From Acidimicrobiales bacterium (GTDB taxonomy: Bacteria > Actinomycetota > Acidimicrobiia > Acidimicrobiales > Iamiaceae): a DNA stretch of 64,000 nt. The notes under the pieces were generated by a model. It searched no databases. It saw nothing but the letters and a program-made list of their open reading frames with translations, and was not told where the DNA came from. The stretch lies in the NCBI GenBank assembly GCA_020439505.1, contig JAGQSO010000016.1:22348-86347 (forward strand), written 5' to 3'. The position numbers and the translations under genes are program-made. Shown piece by piece: positions 52,055-60,030 of the stretch (the stretch's first letter is position 1; each line of letters begins with the position of its first letter).

Positions 52055-52267
52055 ATGACGCGCCCCACCCGCTTCGAACACAACCAGTACGTAGGTGACA
52101 AGCGCAGCCAGATCGTCCACGACCTGGACCGTTGCTCGGCTGACGTCATCGACGAACTGATGGCCGCCGGCACCTACCTTGCCTTCGGGCCCGACACGCT
52201 GGTCGAGGCGGCCAACCGTTGCTACAAGCCCCACGCGGCCTGCTGCACCGGCCGCGGCCAGGACTGA
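52055..52267 (+). CDS. Small hypothetical protein with C-terminal cysteines
   Basis: A 70-residue protein, MTRPTRFEHNQYVGDKRSQIVHDLD at its start and ending NRCYKPHAACCTGRG. It has four Cys (one at about residue 27, three near the C terminus), which could bind a metal or form disulfides. No family is recognised. The perfect leaderless box supports it as a real gene. The alpha/beta-hydrolase gene begins 22 bp further on. Confidence 0.6.
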   Translation: MTRPTRFEHNQYVGDKRSQIVHDLDRCSADVIDELMAAGTYLAFGPDTLVEAANRCYKPHAACCTGRGQD

Positions 52268-52289
52268 ACACCCCGTCTCGTAGGCGCCG

Positions 52290-53090
52290 GTGGAGTTCGA
52301 GGTCACCTCTGGCGCCGAGCGCCTTGTCGGCTACCACGTCGATCCTCCGGTCAGCGACGGAGATCCGCCGACCCTGGTGGTCTGTCACGGCTATCCGTCG
52401 GGCATGGTCCGCTCCGACGCCCTGGGCCGGTCCTATCCGGCGCTGGCGGACCGGATCGCCAACGAGGGGTGGCGGGTGGTCACCTTCACCTTTCGGGGAT
52501 GTGGGAAGTCGACGGGGAACTTCTCTCTCGGGGGCTGGCTCGACGATGTCCTGGCGGTGGCCGAGACGGCTCGGACCCTGGCCCCCAACCGGGGCGTCTG
52601 GCTGGCGGGGTTCGGTACCGGCGGCGGGCTTTGCGTAGCGGCGGCGGCCCGCCGGCCCGAAATCCGCGGGGTGGCGGTGCTGGGTGCACCGGCGGACTTC
52701 GCCGATTGGGGAGCGCACCCCAAACGGCTCCTGCGCCATGCCCGTGAGGTCGGGGTCCTCACCAGCAACGACTTTCCCCCGAACGTGGATGCCTGGACCC
52801 GTCAGCTGCGCGACATCAGACCGGTCGACGACGCGGCGCGGATGGGGGACCGTCCCCTGCTGGTCCTTCACGGCTCAGAGGACGAGTCGGTTCCTTCCTT
52901 CGACGCCCGGGTGATGGCAGACGCCCACGGCCACGGTGAGCTGAGGATCGTGTCGGGTGCCGGCCACGACCTGCGCCACGATCCCCGGGCGGTTGCCATC
53001 CTGTTGGGATGGCTCGACCGCCAACGCCACCGCGACAGCGGCCGGGAGCAGCCGCCGGCGTCCTCCGGTCCTGAGGCCCGGCCCGTCTGA
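52290..53090 (+). CDS. Alpha/beta-hydrolase fold protein lacking the nucleophile Ser
   Basis: A 266-residue alpha/beta-hydrolase fold. HGYPSGM forms the oxyanion-hole region, the elbow reads AGFGTGGGL with Gly109 where Ser normally stands, GSEDESVP holds the acid and GAGHDLRHD the His. With Gly at the nucleophile position, classical ester hydrolysis is unlikely; the protein may be a binding protein or use another mechanism. GTG at 52290 follows shortly after the small upstream gene. The C-terminal 20 residues are Pro/Ser-rich. Confidence 0.8.
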   Translation: MEFEVTSGAERLVGYHVDPPVSDGDPPTLVVCHGYPSGMVRSDALGRSYPALADRIANEGWRVVTFTFRGCGKSTGNFSLGGWLDDVLAVAETARTLAPNRGVWLAGFGTGGGLCVAAAARRPEIRGVAVLGAPADFADWGAHPKRLLRHAREVGVLTSNDFPPNVDAWTRQLRDIRPVDDAARMGDRPLLVLHGSEDESVPSFDARVMADAHGHGELRIVSGAGHDLRHDPRAVAILLGWLDRQRHRDSGREQPPASSGPEARPV

Positions 53091-53253
53091 CGCCGTCTGG
53101 CCGACCCGATCTCGGGCGACCTGTGCGTACCCGGCGTCGATGGGTAGGGTTTGTGTCTCATGTCATTGCCGTTACCGGCCGATGACATCACGAGCCGCAC
53201 CGACCCCCACGGTGCCCCGGGCTGGAGGACTCCTCATCTCCCAGACAGGTGTC

Positions 53254-53709
53254 ATGGAACGAATTGACGGCGAGACCGACGAACCGAGCCTGTCGCTGAT
53301 GGACGAGCTGCGTGAGCTCGGCACCCTCGGGCAGATGTGGACCGCCACCGTCGTCGTGTTCTGCATCGCCAGAGCGGTGGTGGTGTGGCCGATGCTGTTG
53401 AGCCACGGGGTCAACCCGTGGTGGTTCCTGGCGCTCGACGTCGGCACCGCACCCACCTACGGCCTGGGTCAGGCCATGGGCGTCAAGCTCATCCGCGACG
53501 AGACCCGACCCATGCGAGCAGCGATCCCTTGGATCGTCATGTTGTTCGTCTCGTTCGTGGCGCCCTACGCCTACCTGCTGGCCTCCGCCGGCAAGCTTCC
53601 GGGCTACGTGGTGGCCGGTGTCGTGGCGTGGATGGCGGTGTTCGGTGGTCTCGCCGCCTACCGCATGGTGCGTGAGGTTCGGCTGGTCGAGGTCGAGCCC
53701 GCGAGCTGA
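53254..53709 (+). CDS. Hypothetical four-helix membrane protein
   Basis: A 151-residue protein with a short acidic N terminus and four membrane helices (WTATVVVFCIARAVVVWPMLL, WWFLALDVGTAPTYGLGQ, AIPWIVMLFVSFVAPYAYLLA, YVVAGVVAWMAVFGGLAAY). No family is recognised. An in-frame ATG at 53182 would add 24 residues. TAGGGT at 53145 may be the promoter; if so the leader also carries a 35-codon reading frame starting at 53160 that overlaps this start. Confidence 0.65.
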   Translation: MERIDGETDEPSLSLMDELRELGTLGQMWTATVVVFCIARAVVVWPMLLSHGVNPWWFLALDVGTAPTYGLGQAMGVKLIRDETRPMRAAIPWIVMLFVSFVAPYAYLLASAGKLPGYVVAGVVAWMAVFGGLAAYRMVREVRLVEVEPAS

Positions 53710-53723
53710 CGCCCAGCGGAGGC

Positions 53724-54317
53724 TTACATCGAGAACTCGGCCTTGGACTTCCGGGCTGCCTTCTGGGCCTTCTTCCACGCCCGCACCTCGGCGAAGCGTT
53801 CCTTGGAGCTGACATCGGCGGCCGAACGGGGCTGGTCGTCACCGAACGGGGCCACCGCCTCGGCCCAGCCTTCGGGCCGTTTGCCGAACCGTTTCGCCAG
53901 CAGGGCCACGAAGATCTTGGCCTTCTCCTCTCCGAACCCTGGGATCTCGCCCACCCGCCGGTAGAGCTCGGCGCCGTCGGTGGCCCGGAACCAGATCCGG
54001 GCCGGGTCGCCCCGGTAGTTGTCGACCACGTGTTCGCAGACGGCGTGGGCCCGCCGGGCCATGGCGGCGGGGTAGCGGTGCAACGCCGGCTTCTCGCAGA
54101 ACACCGCCACGAGGTCCTCGGGGTCCATCGCCGCGATGTCGGTGGCGTTGAACCGGTCACCGAGGCGTTGGGCCAGGGTGTGGGGGGATCGGAACGCCCA
54201 CTCCATCGGTACCTGCTGGTCCAAGAGCATCCCCAGAATCAGGGCGAGCGGGTTCTCGACGAGGAAGTCGTTGGCGGCTTCGTCGTTGGTGATCGGGAAC
54301 CGGACCTGGGATGCCAT
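53724..54317 (-). CDS. HhH-GPD family base-excision repair-like protein
   Basis: A 197-residue protein of the uncharacterised actinobacterial HhH-GPD group. LILGMLLDQQVPMEWAFRSPHTL and the helix-hairpin-helix VGEIPGFGEEKAKIFVALLAKRFG are clear. The catalytic Lys/Asp of known glycosylases cannot be assigned with confidence. The ATG at 54317 is chosen because TACCCT (54330-54325) is 7 nt upstream and the family begins there. The C terminus is Lys-rich. Confidence 0.82.
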   Translation of the reverse strand: MASQVRFPITNDEAANDFLVENPLALILGMLLDQQVPMEWAFRSPHTLAQRLGDRFNATDIAAMDPEDLVAVFCEKPALHRYPAAMARRAHAVCEHVVDNYRGDPARIWFRATDGAELYRRVGEIPGFGEEKAKIFVALLAKRFGKRPEGWAEAVAPFGDDQPRSAADVSSKERFAEVRAWKKAQKAARKSKAEFSM

Positions 54318-54385
54318 GGGTTGGAGGGTACCTTTCGCCGCTTCGGGAGCGACCTGCCTACACTCGGCCGGGAGGAGGTGGTTCG

Positions 54386-55420
54386 GTGGCAACGAACCGG
54401 TCAATGGATCCAAGGGCCCTGACCTGGGGCTTGGTGGGCGTGGCGGTGGTGGTGGCGATCACCTTCTTGGGCAGCGGTCAGCTCGCCTGGTTCGACGCCG
54501 CCCTGGTCGGTTACCTGTTCGGCACCGTGTTCGCGGTGTTCGGCGTGATCTACCGCTACATCGTGTGGACCCGCCGTCCTCCCACCGCGATGTTGAACCG
54601 TCGGGGTTGGGATGCCTTCCGGTCCTCCAAGGCCCGCAACATCGCCGCCCTGCCGTCGCTGGTCGGGACCCAACTGATCGCCCAGACCTTCATCTACCGG
54701 CGGTCCAAGGCCCGCTGGCTGGCCCACCAACTGGTGTTCTGGGGTTGCATCCTGGCCGCCATGATCACCTTCCCGTTGACCCTGGGCCTCCTCCACTTCG
54801 AGAGCGTGGGCCAAGACGCCGATCGCTACAAGGTGTTCGTGTCGGGCTTGCCGACGATGGCGTTCGACGCCGGCTCGATCATCGGTTGGATCATCTTCCA
54901 CGGCCTCGACATCGCCGCGGTGCTGGTGTTGGGCGGGGTGTTCATGTTCCTGCGCCGGCGCCTCAACGACCCCGGTGCCCTGGCGGTCGAACGGGGCGGT
55001 GACTTCCTGGTGCTGGCCGGGCTGTTCGCAGTGTCGGTGACCGGGTTGTTCCTGACCGTTTCGAGCATGTGGCTGCACGGCCAGTTCTATTCCGCCCTCA
55101 ACACCCTGCACGCCCTGACCGTGATCCTGGGGCTCATGTACCTGCCGTTCGGCAAGTTGTTCCACATCTTCCAGCGCCCCGGGAACCTGGGGGTGGCCTA
55201 CTACCGTCAGGCCAACGAGGAGGGTCCCGCCGCGGTGTGCCGCCGCTGCGGCGAGGGGTTTGCCAGCGTCCGCCAGATCGCCGATCTGCAGGAGGTCCTG
55301 CCCCAGGTCGGGTTCGACTACGGGATCGACGGCGGGGGCAACTACCAGGACACCTGCCCCAAGTGTCGTAGAGCGAGCGTGACCCTGGCCCAGGTGGCCC
55401 GGGTGGGAGGTTTCGGCTGA
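54386..55420 (+). CDS. Cytochrome-b-like membrane electron-transfer subunit
   Basis: A 344-residue protein with six or so membrane helices. Several His residues in or near helices ([39 protein letters not shown]) could hold hemes, as in NarI/heterodisulfide-reductase-type subunits. The C-terminal domain has two CxxC pairs ([16 protein letters not shown]), a possible zinc or rubredoxin-like site. It is first in a tightly coupled operon and probably links the quinone pool to the molybdoenzyme. GTG at 54386 has GGAGGAGG upstream, and TACACT (54359-54364) is the likely -10 box. Confidence 0.72.
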   Translation: MATNRSMDPRALTWGLVGVAVVVAITFLGSGQLAWFDAALVGYLFGTVFAVFGVIYRYIVWTRRPPTAMLNRRGWDAFRSSKARNIAALPSLVGTQLIAQTFIYRRSKARWLAHQLVFWGCILAAMITFPLTLGLLHFESVGQDADRYKVFVSGLPTMAFDAGSIIGWIIFHGLDIAAVLVLGGVFMFLRRRLNDPGALAVERGGDFLVLAGLFAVSVTGLFLTVSSMWLHGQFYSALNTLHALTVILGLMYLPFGKLFHIFQRPGNLGVAYYRQANEEGPAAVCRRCGEGFASVRQIADLQEVLPQVGFDYGIDGGGNYQDTCPKCRRASVTLAQVARVGGFG

Positions 55421-57639
55421 TGGCCCGCCAACCGTTGAGCGAGGAGGAGTTGATCGCCCGGTTCGGGCCTCACCTCAACGAGGCCCCCCCGGGTGGGTGG
55501 GACTCCGACGTCGAGATCGACAAGGTGGTCAAGACCCACTGCTGCTTCTGCGGGCAGCAGTGCGGCATCAAGTTGAAGGTCGCCGACAACCAGGTGGTGG
55601 GCTTCGAGCCCTGGTACGAGTTCCCGTTCAACGAGGGCAAGCTCTGCCCCAAGGGTGTCAAGCGCTACCTCCAGGGCGGCCACCCCGACCGGCTGTTGAG
55701 CCCCATGGTGCGCGACGAGTCCGCCCCCGGCGGGTTTCGCGAGATCGGCTGGGACGAGGCCCTGGACCAGGTGGTTTCGGAGATAAAGCGGATCCAGGCC
55801 ACCTATGGCGATGACGCCTTCGCCATGTTGTCGGGGGTGTCGCTAACCAACGAGAAGAGCTACCTGGTCGGCAAGTTCGCCCGGCTCGCTCTCCACACCG
55901 CCAACCTCGACTACAACGGCCGCTTCTGCATGGTGTCGGCCGGGGCCGGCAACAAGAAGGCCCTGGGCATGGACCGGGCCTCCAACCCCTGGAGCGACAT
56001 CCCTCTCGCCGATGTGGTGTGGGTGGCCGGGTCCAACATCGCCGAGACGTTCCCGATCACCACCAGCTACATCTGGCGGGCCCGCGACCGCGGCGCCAAG
56101 CTCATCGTCCAGGACCCCCGGGTGGTGCCGTTGGCCCGCACCGCGGACCTGTTCCTGCCGGTGCGGCCCGGTACCGACTCGGCCCTGTTCGGTGCCGTGC
56201 TCCACGAGCTGATCCGCCACGACTGGTTGGATCACGACTTCATCGACGCCCACACCGTCGACTTCGATGCCGCGGCCGCCGCGGTGGCCGAGATGACCCC
56301 GGCCTGGGCGGCCGAGATCACCGGTGTGTCGGCCAACCGCATCGAGGAGGCGGCCGAGCTGTGGGGGACGTCGGCCACCGGGATGTTGATGCACGCCCGA
56401 GGGATCGAACAGCACACCAAGGGTGTCGACAACGTGCTGTCGGCCATCAACCTCGGCCTGGCCACCGGAAAGTTCGGCAAGCCCGGGTGCGGGGTCACCA
56501 CCATCACCGGTCAGGGCAACGGCCAGGGTGGCCGCGAGCACGGCCACAAGTGCGACCAGCTCCCCGGCAACCGCGACATCACCAATCCCGAGGACCGGGC
56601 CGCGGTGGCCGCGGTGTGGGGTGTTGACGAGTCCGAGATCCCCGGTAAGGGCCTGGCCGCCACCGAACTGATCGAGGCCATCCACGACGGTTCGATCAAG
56701 GGGTTGTTGTCGATCTGCTTCAACCCGGTCGTGTCGGCCCCGGACTCCAACTTCACCGCCGAGGCCCTCGACAAGTTGGAGTTCTACGCCGCCATCGACT
56801 TCTTCTTGTCCGAGACCGCCACCCACGCCGATGTGGTACTGGCCGGCTCGCTCCACGAGGAGGACGAGGGAACCTCGACCAGCGGCGAGGGCCGGATCAT
56901 CAAGATCAACCAGGCGGTCGAACCACCCGGTCAGGCCCGCAAGGACTGGGAGATCCTCGTCGACATCGCCCAACGGCTGGGCAAGGGTGACCTGTTCGGG
57001 TACACCGACACCGAGCAGATCTTCGATGAGCTGTGCCGGGCTTCGACCGGGGGCAAGGCCGACTACACCGGGGCAACCTGGGCTCGGATCGAGGACGAGA
57101 TGGGCCTGTTCTGGCCGGTCCCCGAGGTCGGCCACCCCGGGACCCCTCGCCTGTGGGAGGGCGGCAAGTTCGCCCACCCTGACGGCAAGGCCCGCTTCCA
57201 CGGGGTGCCGTTCAAACCGCCCGCCGAAGTGGTCGACGACCAGTACCCGCTGTGGCTCACCACCGGACGGGTGGTCAGCCAGTACCTGTCGGGAACCCAG
57301 ACCCGTCGCATCGCCGGCCTGGTGGCCCAGTACCCCGAGCCGCTGTGCGAGATTCACCCCAAGCTGGCCGAGCCGCTCGGTATCGCCAACGGCGACGCCG
57401 TCACCGTCAGTTCCCGGCGGGGGGAGATCACCCTTCCCGCCGCGGTGGTGACCACCATCCGGCCCGACACCGTGTTCATCCCGTACCACTGGCCGGGCAA
57501 GAAGGCCGCCAACCAGCTCACCCTGCGGGCGGTCGACCCGATCTCGCGGATGCCCGAGTTCAAGGTGGCGGCGGTCAAGGTGGTCAAGGCTGAACCGACC
57601 AAGGGCGCACCTGTCGACGGCGGGGAGGTGGCCCGGTGA
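55420..57639 (+). CDS. Molybdopterin oxidoreductase, NasA/NarB-like catalytic subunit
   Basis: A 739-residue bis-MGD enzyme. The N-terminal [4Fe-4S] motif is C41-x2-C44-x3-C48 with C76. [12 protein letters not shown] places Cys170 as the likely Mo ligand, as in assimilatory (NasA) and periplasmic (NapA) nitrate reductases. [25 protein letters not shown] and the C-terminal [18 protein letters not shown] match the family. There is no Tat signal, so it should be cytoplasmic. Start and preceding stop overlap (TGATG). Nitrate is the favoured substrate, but the subunit set is not that of a standard Nas or Nar system. Confidence 0.85.
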   Translation: MARQPLSEEELIARFGPHLNEAPPGGWDSDVEIDKVVKTHCCFCGQQCGIKLKVADNQVVGFEPWYEFPFNEGKLCPKGVKRYLQGGHPDRLLSPMVRDESAPGGFREIGWDEALDQVVSEIKRIQATYGDDAFAMLSGVSLTNEKSYLVGKFARLALHTANLDYNGRFCMVSAGAGNKKALGMDRASNPWSDIPLADVVWVAGSNIAETFPITTSYIWRARDRGAKLIVQDPRVVPLARTADLFLPVRPGTDSALFGAVLHELIRHDWLDHDFIDAHTVDFDAAAAAVAEMTPAWAAEITGVSANRIEEAAELWGTSATGMLMHARGIEQHTKGVDNVLSAINLGLATGKFGKPGCGVTTITGQGNGQGGREHGHKCDQLPGNRDITNPEDRAAVAAVWGVDESEIPGKGLAATELIEAIHDGSIKGLLSICFNPVVSAPDSNFTAEALDKLEFYAAIDFFLSETATHADVVLAGSLHEEDEGTSTSGEGRIIKINQAVEPPGQARKDWEILVDIAQRLGKGDLFGYTDTEQIFDELCRASTGGKADYTGATWARIEDEMGLFWPVPEVGHPGTPRLWEGGKFAHPDGKARFHGVPFKPPAEVVDDQYPLWLTTGRVVSQYLSGTQTRRIAGLVAQYPEPLCEIHPKLAEPLGIANGDAVTVSSRRGEITLPAAVVTTIRPDTVFIPYHWPGKKAANQLTLRAVDPISRMPEFKVAAVKVVKAEPTKGAPVDGGEVAR

Positions 57640-58268
57640 AGGCGGCCCGCTACGCCGTCGGTGAACGGCCGGTGTTCGTGATCGACCAGAGCCGCTGCAT
57701 CGGCTGTGAGGCCTGCGTCCAGGCCTGTCAGGAGTGCGGCACCCACCGGGGGCAGTCCCTGATCCACCTCGAACGCATCGACCGGGTGGCCAGCACCCAG
57801 ACCGCGCCGATGGTGTGCATGCACTGCAAGGACCCGACCTGCGCGCAGGTCTGCCCGGCCGACGCCATCAAGCAGAACGAACTCGGGGTGGTTCAGTCCG
57901 CCCTCAAGCCCCGTTGCATCGGCTGCTCCAACTGCGTGTTGGCCTGCCCGTTCGGCGTGCCCAAGTACATGGCCGACTTCGACCAGATGATGAAGTGCGA
58001 CATGTGCTTCGACCGCACGGCGGAGGGCTACGCCCCCATGTGCGCATCGGTCTGCCCCAGTGAGGCCCTGTGGTACGGCACCGCCGAGGAGTTCAAGGAG
58101 TACCGGCGGGGTTCACTGGTCGACGACTGGCTGTTCGGTCGTCAACAGGTGTCCACCAAGGTGTTCGCGGTGGTCGACGACCTGGCGGCAGGCCCGATCG
58201 ACGTCGCCCCCTCGACCTACAAGTCCTGGTTGGACGATCCATTCGACCTGGAGGAGAACGGGACATGA
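57636..58268 (+). CDS. Four-cluster 4Fe-4S ferredoxin subunit
   Basis: A 210-residue DmsB/NrfC-type protein. Cys groups: [43 protein letters not shown] and CDMC...CASVCP, enough for four [4Fe-4S] clusters. It should wire the molybdoenzyme to the Rieske protein or the membrane subunit. GTG overlaps the previous stop (GTGA). It has no signal peptide. Confidence 0.9.
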   Translation: MKAARYAVGERPVFVIDQSRCIGCEACVQACQECGTHRGQSLIHLERIDRVASTQTAPMVCMHCKDPTCAQVCPADAIKQNELGVVQSALKPRCIGCSNCVLACPFGVPKYMADFDQMMKCDMCFDRTAEGYAPMCASVCPSEALWYGTAEEFKEYRRGSLVDDWLFGRQQVSTKVFAVVDDLAAGPIDVAPSTYKSWLDDPFDLEENGT

Positions 58269-58756
58269 CCGAAACCGAAGAACCGGTCTGGAAGCGGGAC
58301 TTCCCGTACCAGGCGGTGGGTGAGGACGAGGTGACCAGGCGGGAGTTCGCCCGGTTCCTGGTGGCGGGGGCCGGTGTGATGGCGGCGGGCAACGTCGGAT
58401 TCGCGGCGTGGACCCAGCTCCGAACCATCAACACCGGCGAACCCCGCGAGATCATCGCCCTGTCGGAGGTACCGGTGGGTGAGACCCATCTGTTCCGTTA
58501 CCCGACCGAGGCCGACCCGGCCGTCCTCGTCCGCCTCGGTGACCGCGAGGTGGCGGCGTTCAGCCAGAAGTGCACCCACCTGGGATGTGTCGTCTACTTC
58601 GAGGCTGAGGAGAACCGCTGGCACTGCCCGTGTCACGAAGGAAACTTCGATGCCCGAACCGGAGAGGTGCTCTCGGGCCCGCCGCCTCGACCTCTGGGCA
58701 AGATCGAGGTCGAGTTGCGGGGCGACACCGTCTGGGCTCTGGGGGCCGACCTGTGA
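58265..58756 (+). CDS. Rieske [2Fe-2S] protein with Tat-type N terminus
   Basis: A 163-residue Rieske protein. The N terminus has [19 protein letters not shown], a twin-arginine motif plus hydrophobic helix, which suggests Tat insertion with the cluster domain outside. The cluster motifs CTHLGC and CPCHEGNF contain both Cys-His pairs and the usual disulfide Cys. The ATG overlaps the preceding stop (ATGA). Confidence 0.9.
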   Translation: MTETEEPVWKRDFPYQAVGEDEVTRREFARFLVAGAGVMAAGNVGFAAWTQLRTINTGEPREIIALSEVPVGETHLFRYPTEADPAVLVRLGDREVAAFSQKCTHLGCVVYFEAEENRWHCPCHEGNFDARTGEVLSGPPPRPLGKIEVELRGDTVWALGADL

Positions 58757-58956
58757 GGCCGGCCCGCTACGCCCCCCGGACCACCGGCGCGGTGGTGGTG
58801 TACGTGGTGATCCTGGTCGCCTTCCAGGTATTCCTGTTGACCGTTGCAGTCGAGGCCTTCGCCGCCGACGACGAGACCTTGGCCTGGTCCACCGCAATGG
58901 TTTCGGTGGTCCTAGCCGCGGCCTCCGGGGTCCTGTACCACTACCTGCGGCCGTGA
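58753..58956 (+). CDS. Small two-helix membrane protein
   Basis: A 67-residue protein with two membrane helices (TGAVVVYVVILVAFQVFLLTVAV and STAMVSVVLAAASGVLYHYL). GTG at 58753 overlaps the Rieske stop (GTGA), and its own stop overlaps the next start. It probably serves as a small accessory subunit of the membrane complex, like those seen in oxidase and quinol-dehydrogenase operons. Confidence 0.72.
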   Translation: MRPARYAPRTTGAVVVYVVILVAFQVFLLTVAVEAFAADDETLAWSTAMVSVVLAAASGVLYHYLRP

Positions 58957-59996
58957 CCGTCAGCGGAGCGTCGATCAAGGGCAACATCAAGACCCTGTTC
59001 CCGGGCTACTTCGCCATGGTCATGGCGACCGGGATCATCGCCACCGCTTCGGCCCAACAGGACCTCCAGTGGCTGGCCGACGCACTGTTCGCCGTCGCCG
59101 CGGTGGCCTACCTGGTCCTGGCCGTGCTGCTCATCGCCCGCCTGGTCATCGCCCGACAGGCCCTGTTCACCGACATCACCAGCCACGCCAAGGGCTTCGC
59201 CTTCCTCACCACCGTCGCCGCCACCAACGTGTTGGGCGCGTCGGCAGCCATCGTCCACGACCGTTGGGACGTGGCCTGGGCCATGTGGTGGTTCAGCCTG
59301 GTCCTGTGGGTGGTGTTCGTGTACGCCACGCTGTTCGCGGTGGTGCTCAAGTCGCCCAAGCCCGGTCTCGAGAAGGGCATCAACGGAACCTGGTTCCTGT
59401 TGACGGTGTCGACGGAATCGATCGTGGTCAGTGGAGCCCTGCTCCTGCCCCGCCACCACAGCGAGGTCTTGGCCTTCGGGCTGCTGGCCGGGTTCCTGCT
59501 GGGGCTGGTGCTCTACCTGATCGTGATGACCATGGTGTTCTTGCGCTGGACGTTCATGGAGCTGAGCCCCACCGAGGCGGACCCTCCGGCGTGGATCGCG
59601 GCGGGGGCCTTGGCCATCACCGTCCTGGCCGGTTCGAACCTGTTGTTGGCCCGGGGCACATCGGTGCGCATCGACCGCCTCGCTCCGTTCCTGGAGTCGG
59701 TGGTGGTGCTGGCCTGGGCTACGGCGTCGTTCTGGTTCCCGCTGATGATGGCTATCGGCGTGTGGCGCCACCTCATCAACCGGGTCCCGTTGCGCTATCA
59801 CCCCTCGTACTGGGCGATGGCCTTCCCCCTCGGCATGTACGGGGCGTCCACGTTTCGGATGCGCGCTGCCATCGAGTTGGAGCCCCTCGGGTGGCTGCCC
59901 CAGGCCACCTTGGTGTTCGCCCTCACCGCCTGGTCGGTCTTGTTCGCCGGGCTGGGTGCCCAGGCCGTTCAGGCGTTGCGTCGACCGGCGGCCTGA
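58953..59996 (+). CDS. TehA/SLAC1-family transporter (tellurite-resistance/dicarboxylate transporter family)
   Basis: A 347-residue protein with ten predicted helices. GYFAMVMATGIIATAS is the family signature in helix 1, and pore-lining Phe residues follow in later helices. SLAC1 channels in plants and TehA relatives conduct anions, including nitrate, so a role in nitrate or nitrite movement would fit the NasA-like enzyme in the operon. GTG overlaps the previous stop (GTGA). Tellurite resistance is only a historical label. Confidence 0.85.
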   Translation: MTVSGASIKGNIKTLFPGYFAMVMATGIIATASAQQDLQWLADALFAVAAVAYLVLAVLLIARLVIARQALFTDITSHAKGFAFLTTVAATNVLGASAAIVHDRWDVAWAMWWFSLVLWVVFVYATLFAVVLKSPKPGLEKGINGTWFLLTVSTESIVVSGALLLPRHHSEVLAFGLLAGFLLGLVLYLIVMTMVFLRWTFMELSPTEADPPAWIAAGALAITVLAGSNLLLARGTSVRIDRLAPFLESVVVLAWATASFWFPLMMAIGVWRHLINRVPLRYHPSYWAMAFPLGMYGASTFRMRAAIELEPLGWLPQATLVFALTAWSVLFAGLGAQAVQALRRPAA

Positions 59997-60030
59997 CCCG
60001 CGGGGTTGGACCTCCCGGGTCGGGTGGCGT

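Noticed and set aside
55843..57489. 548-codon minus-strand frame opposite the molybdoenzyme gene
   Set aside because: It is entirely antisense to a gene with conserved catalytic motifs and has shadow-frame composition.
58953..59996. Tellurite resistance as the function of the TehA-like protein
   Set aside because: The name derives from overexpression phenotypes; the operon context and SLAC1 relationship favour anion transport.
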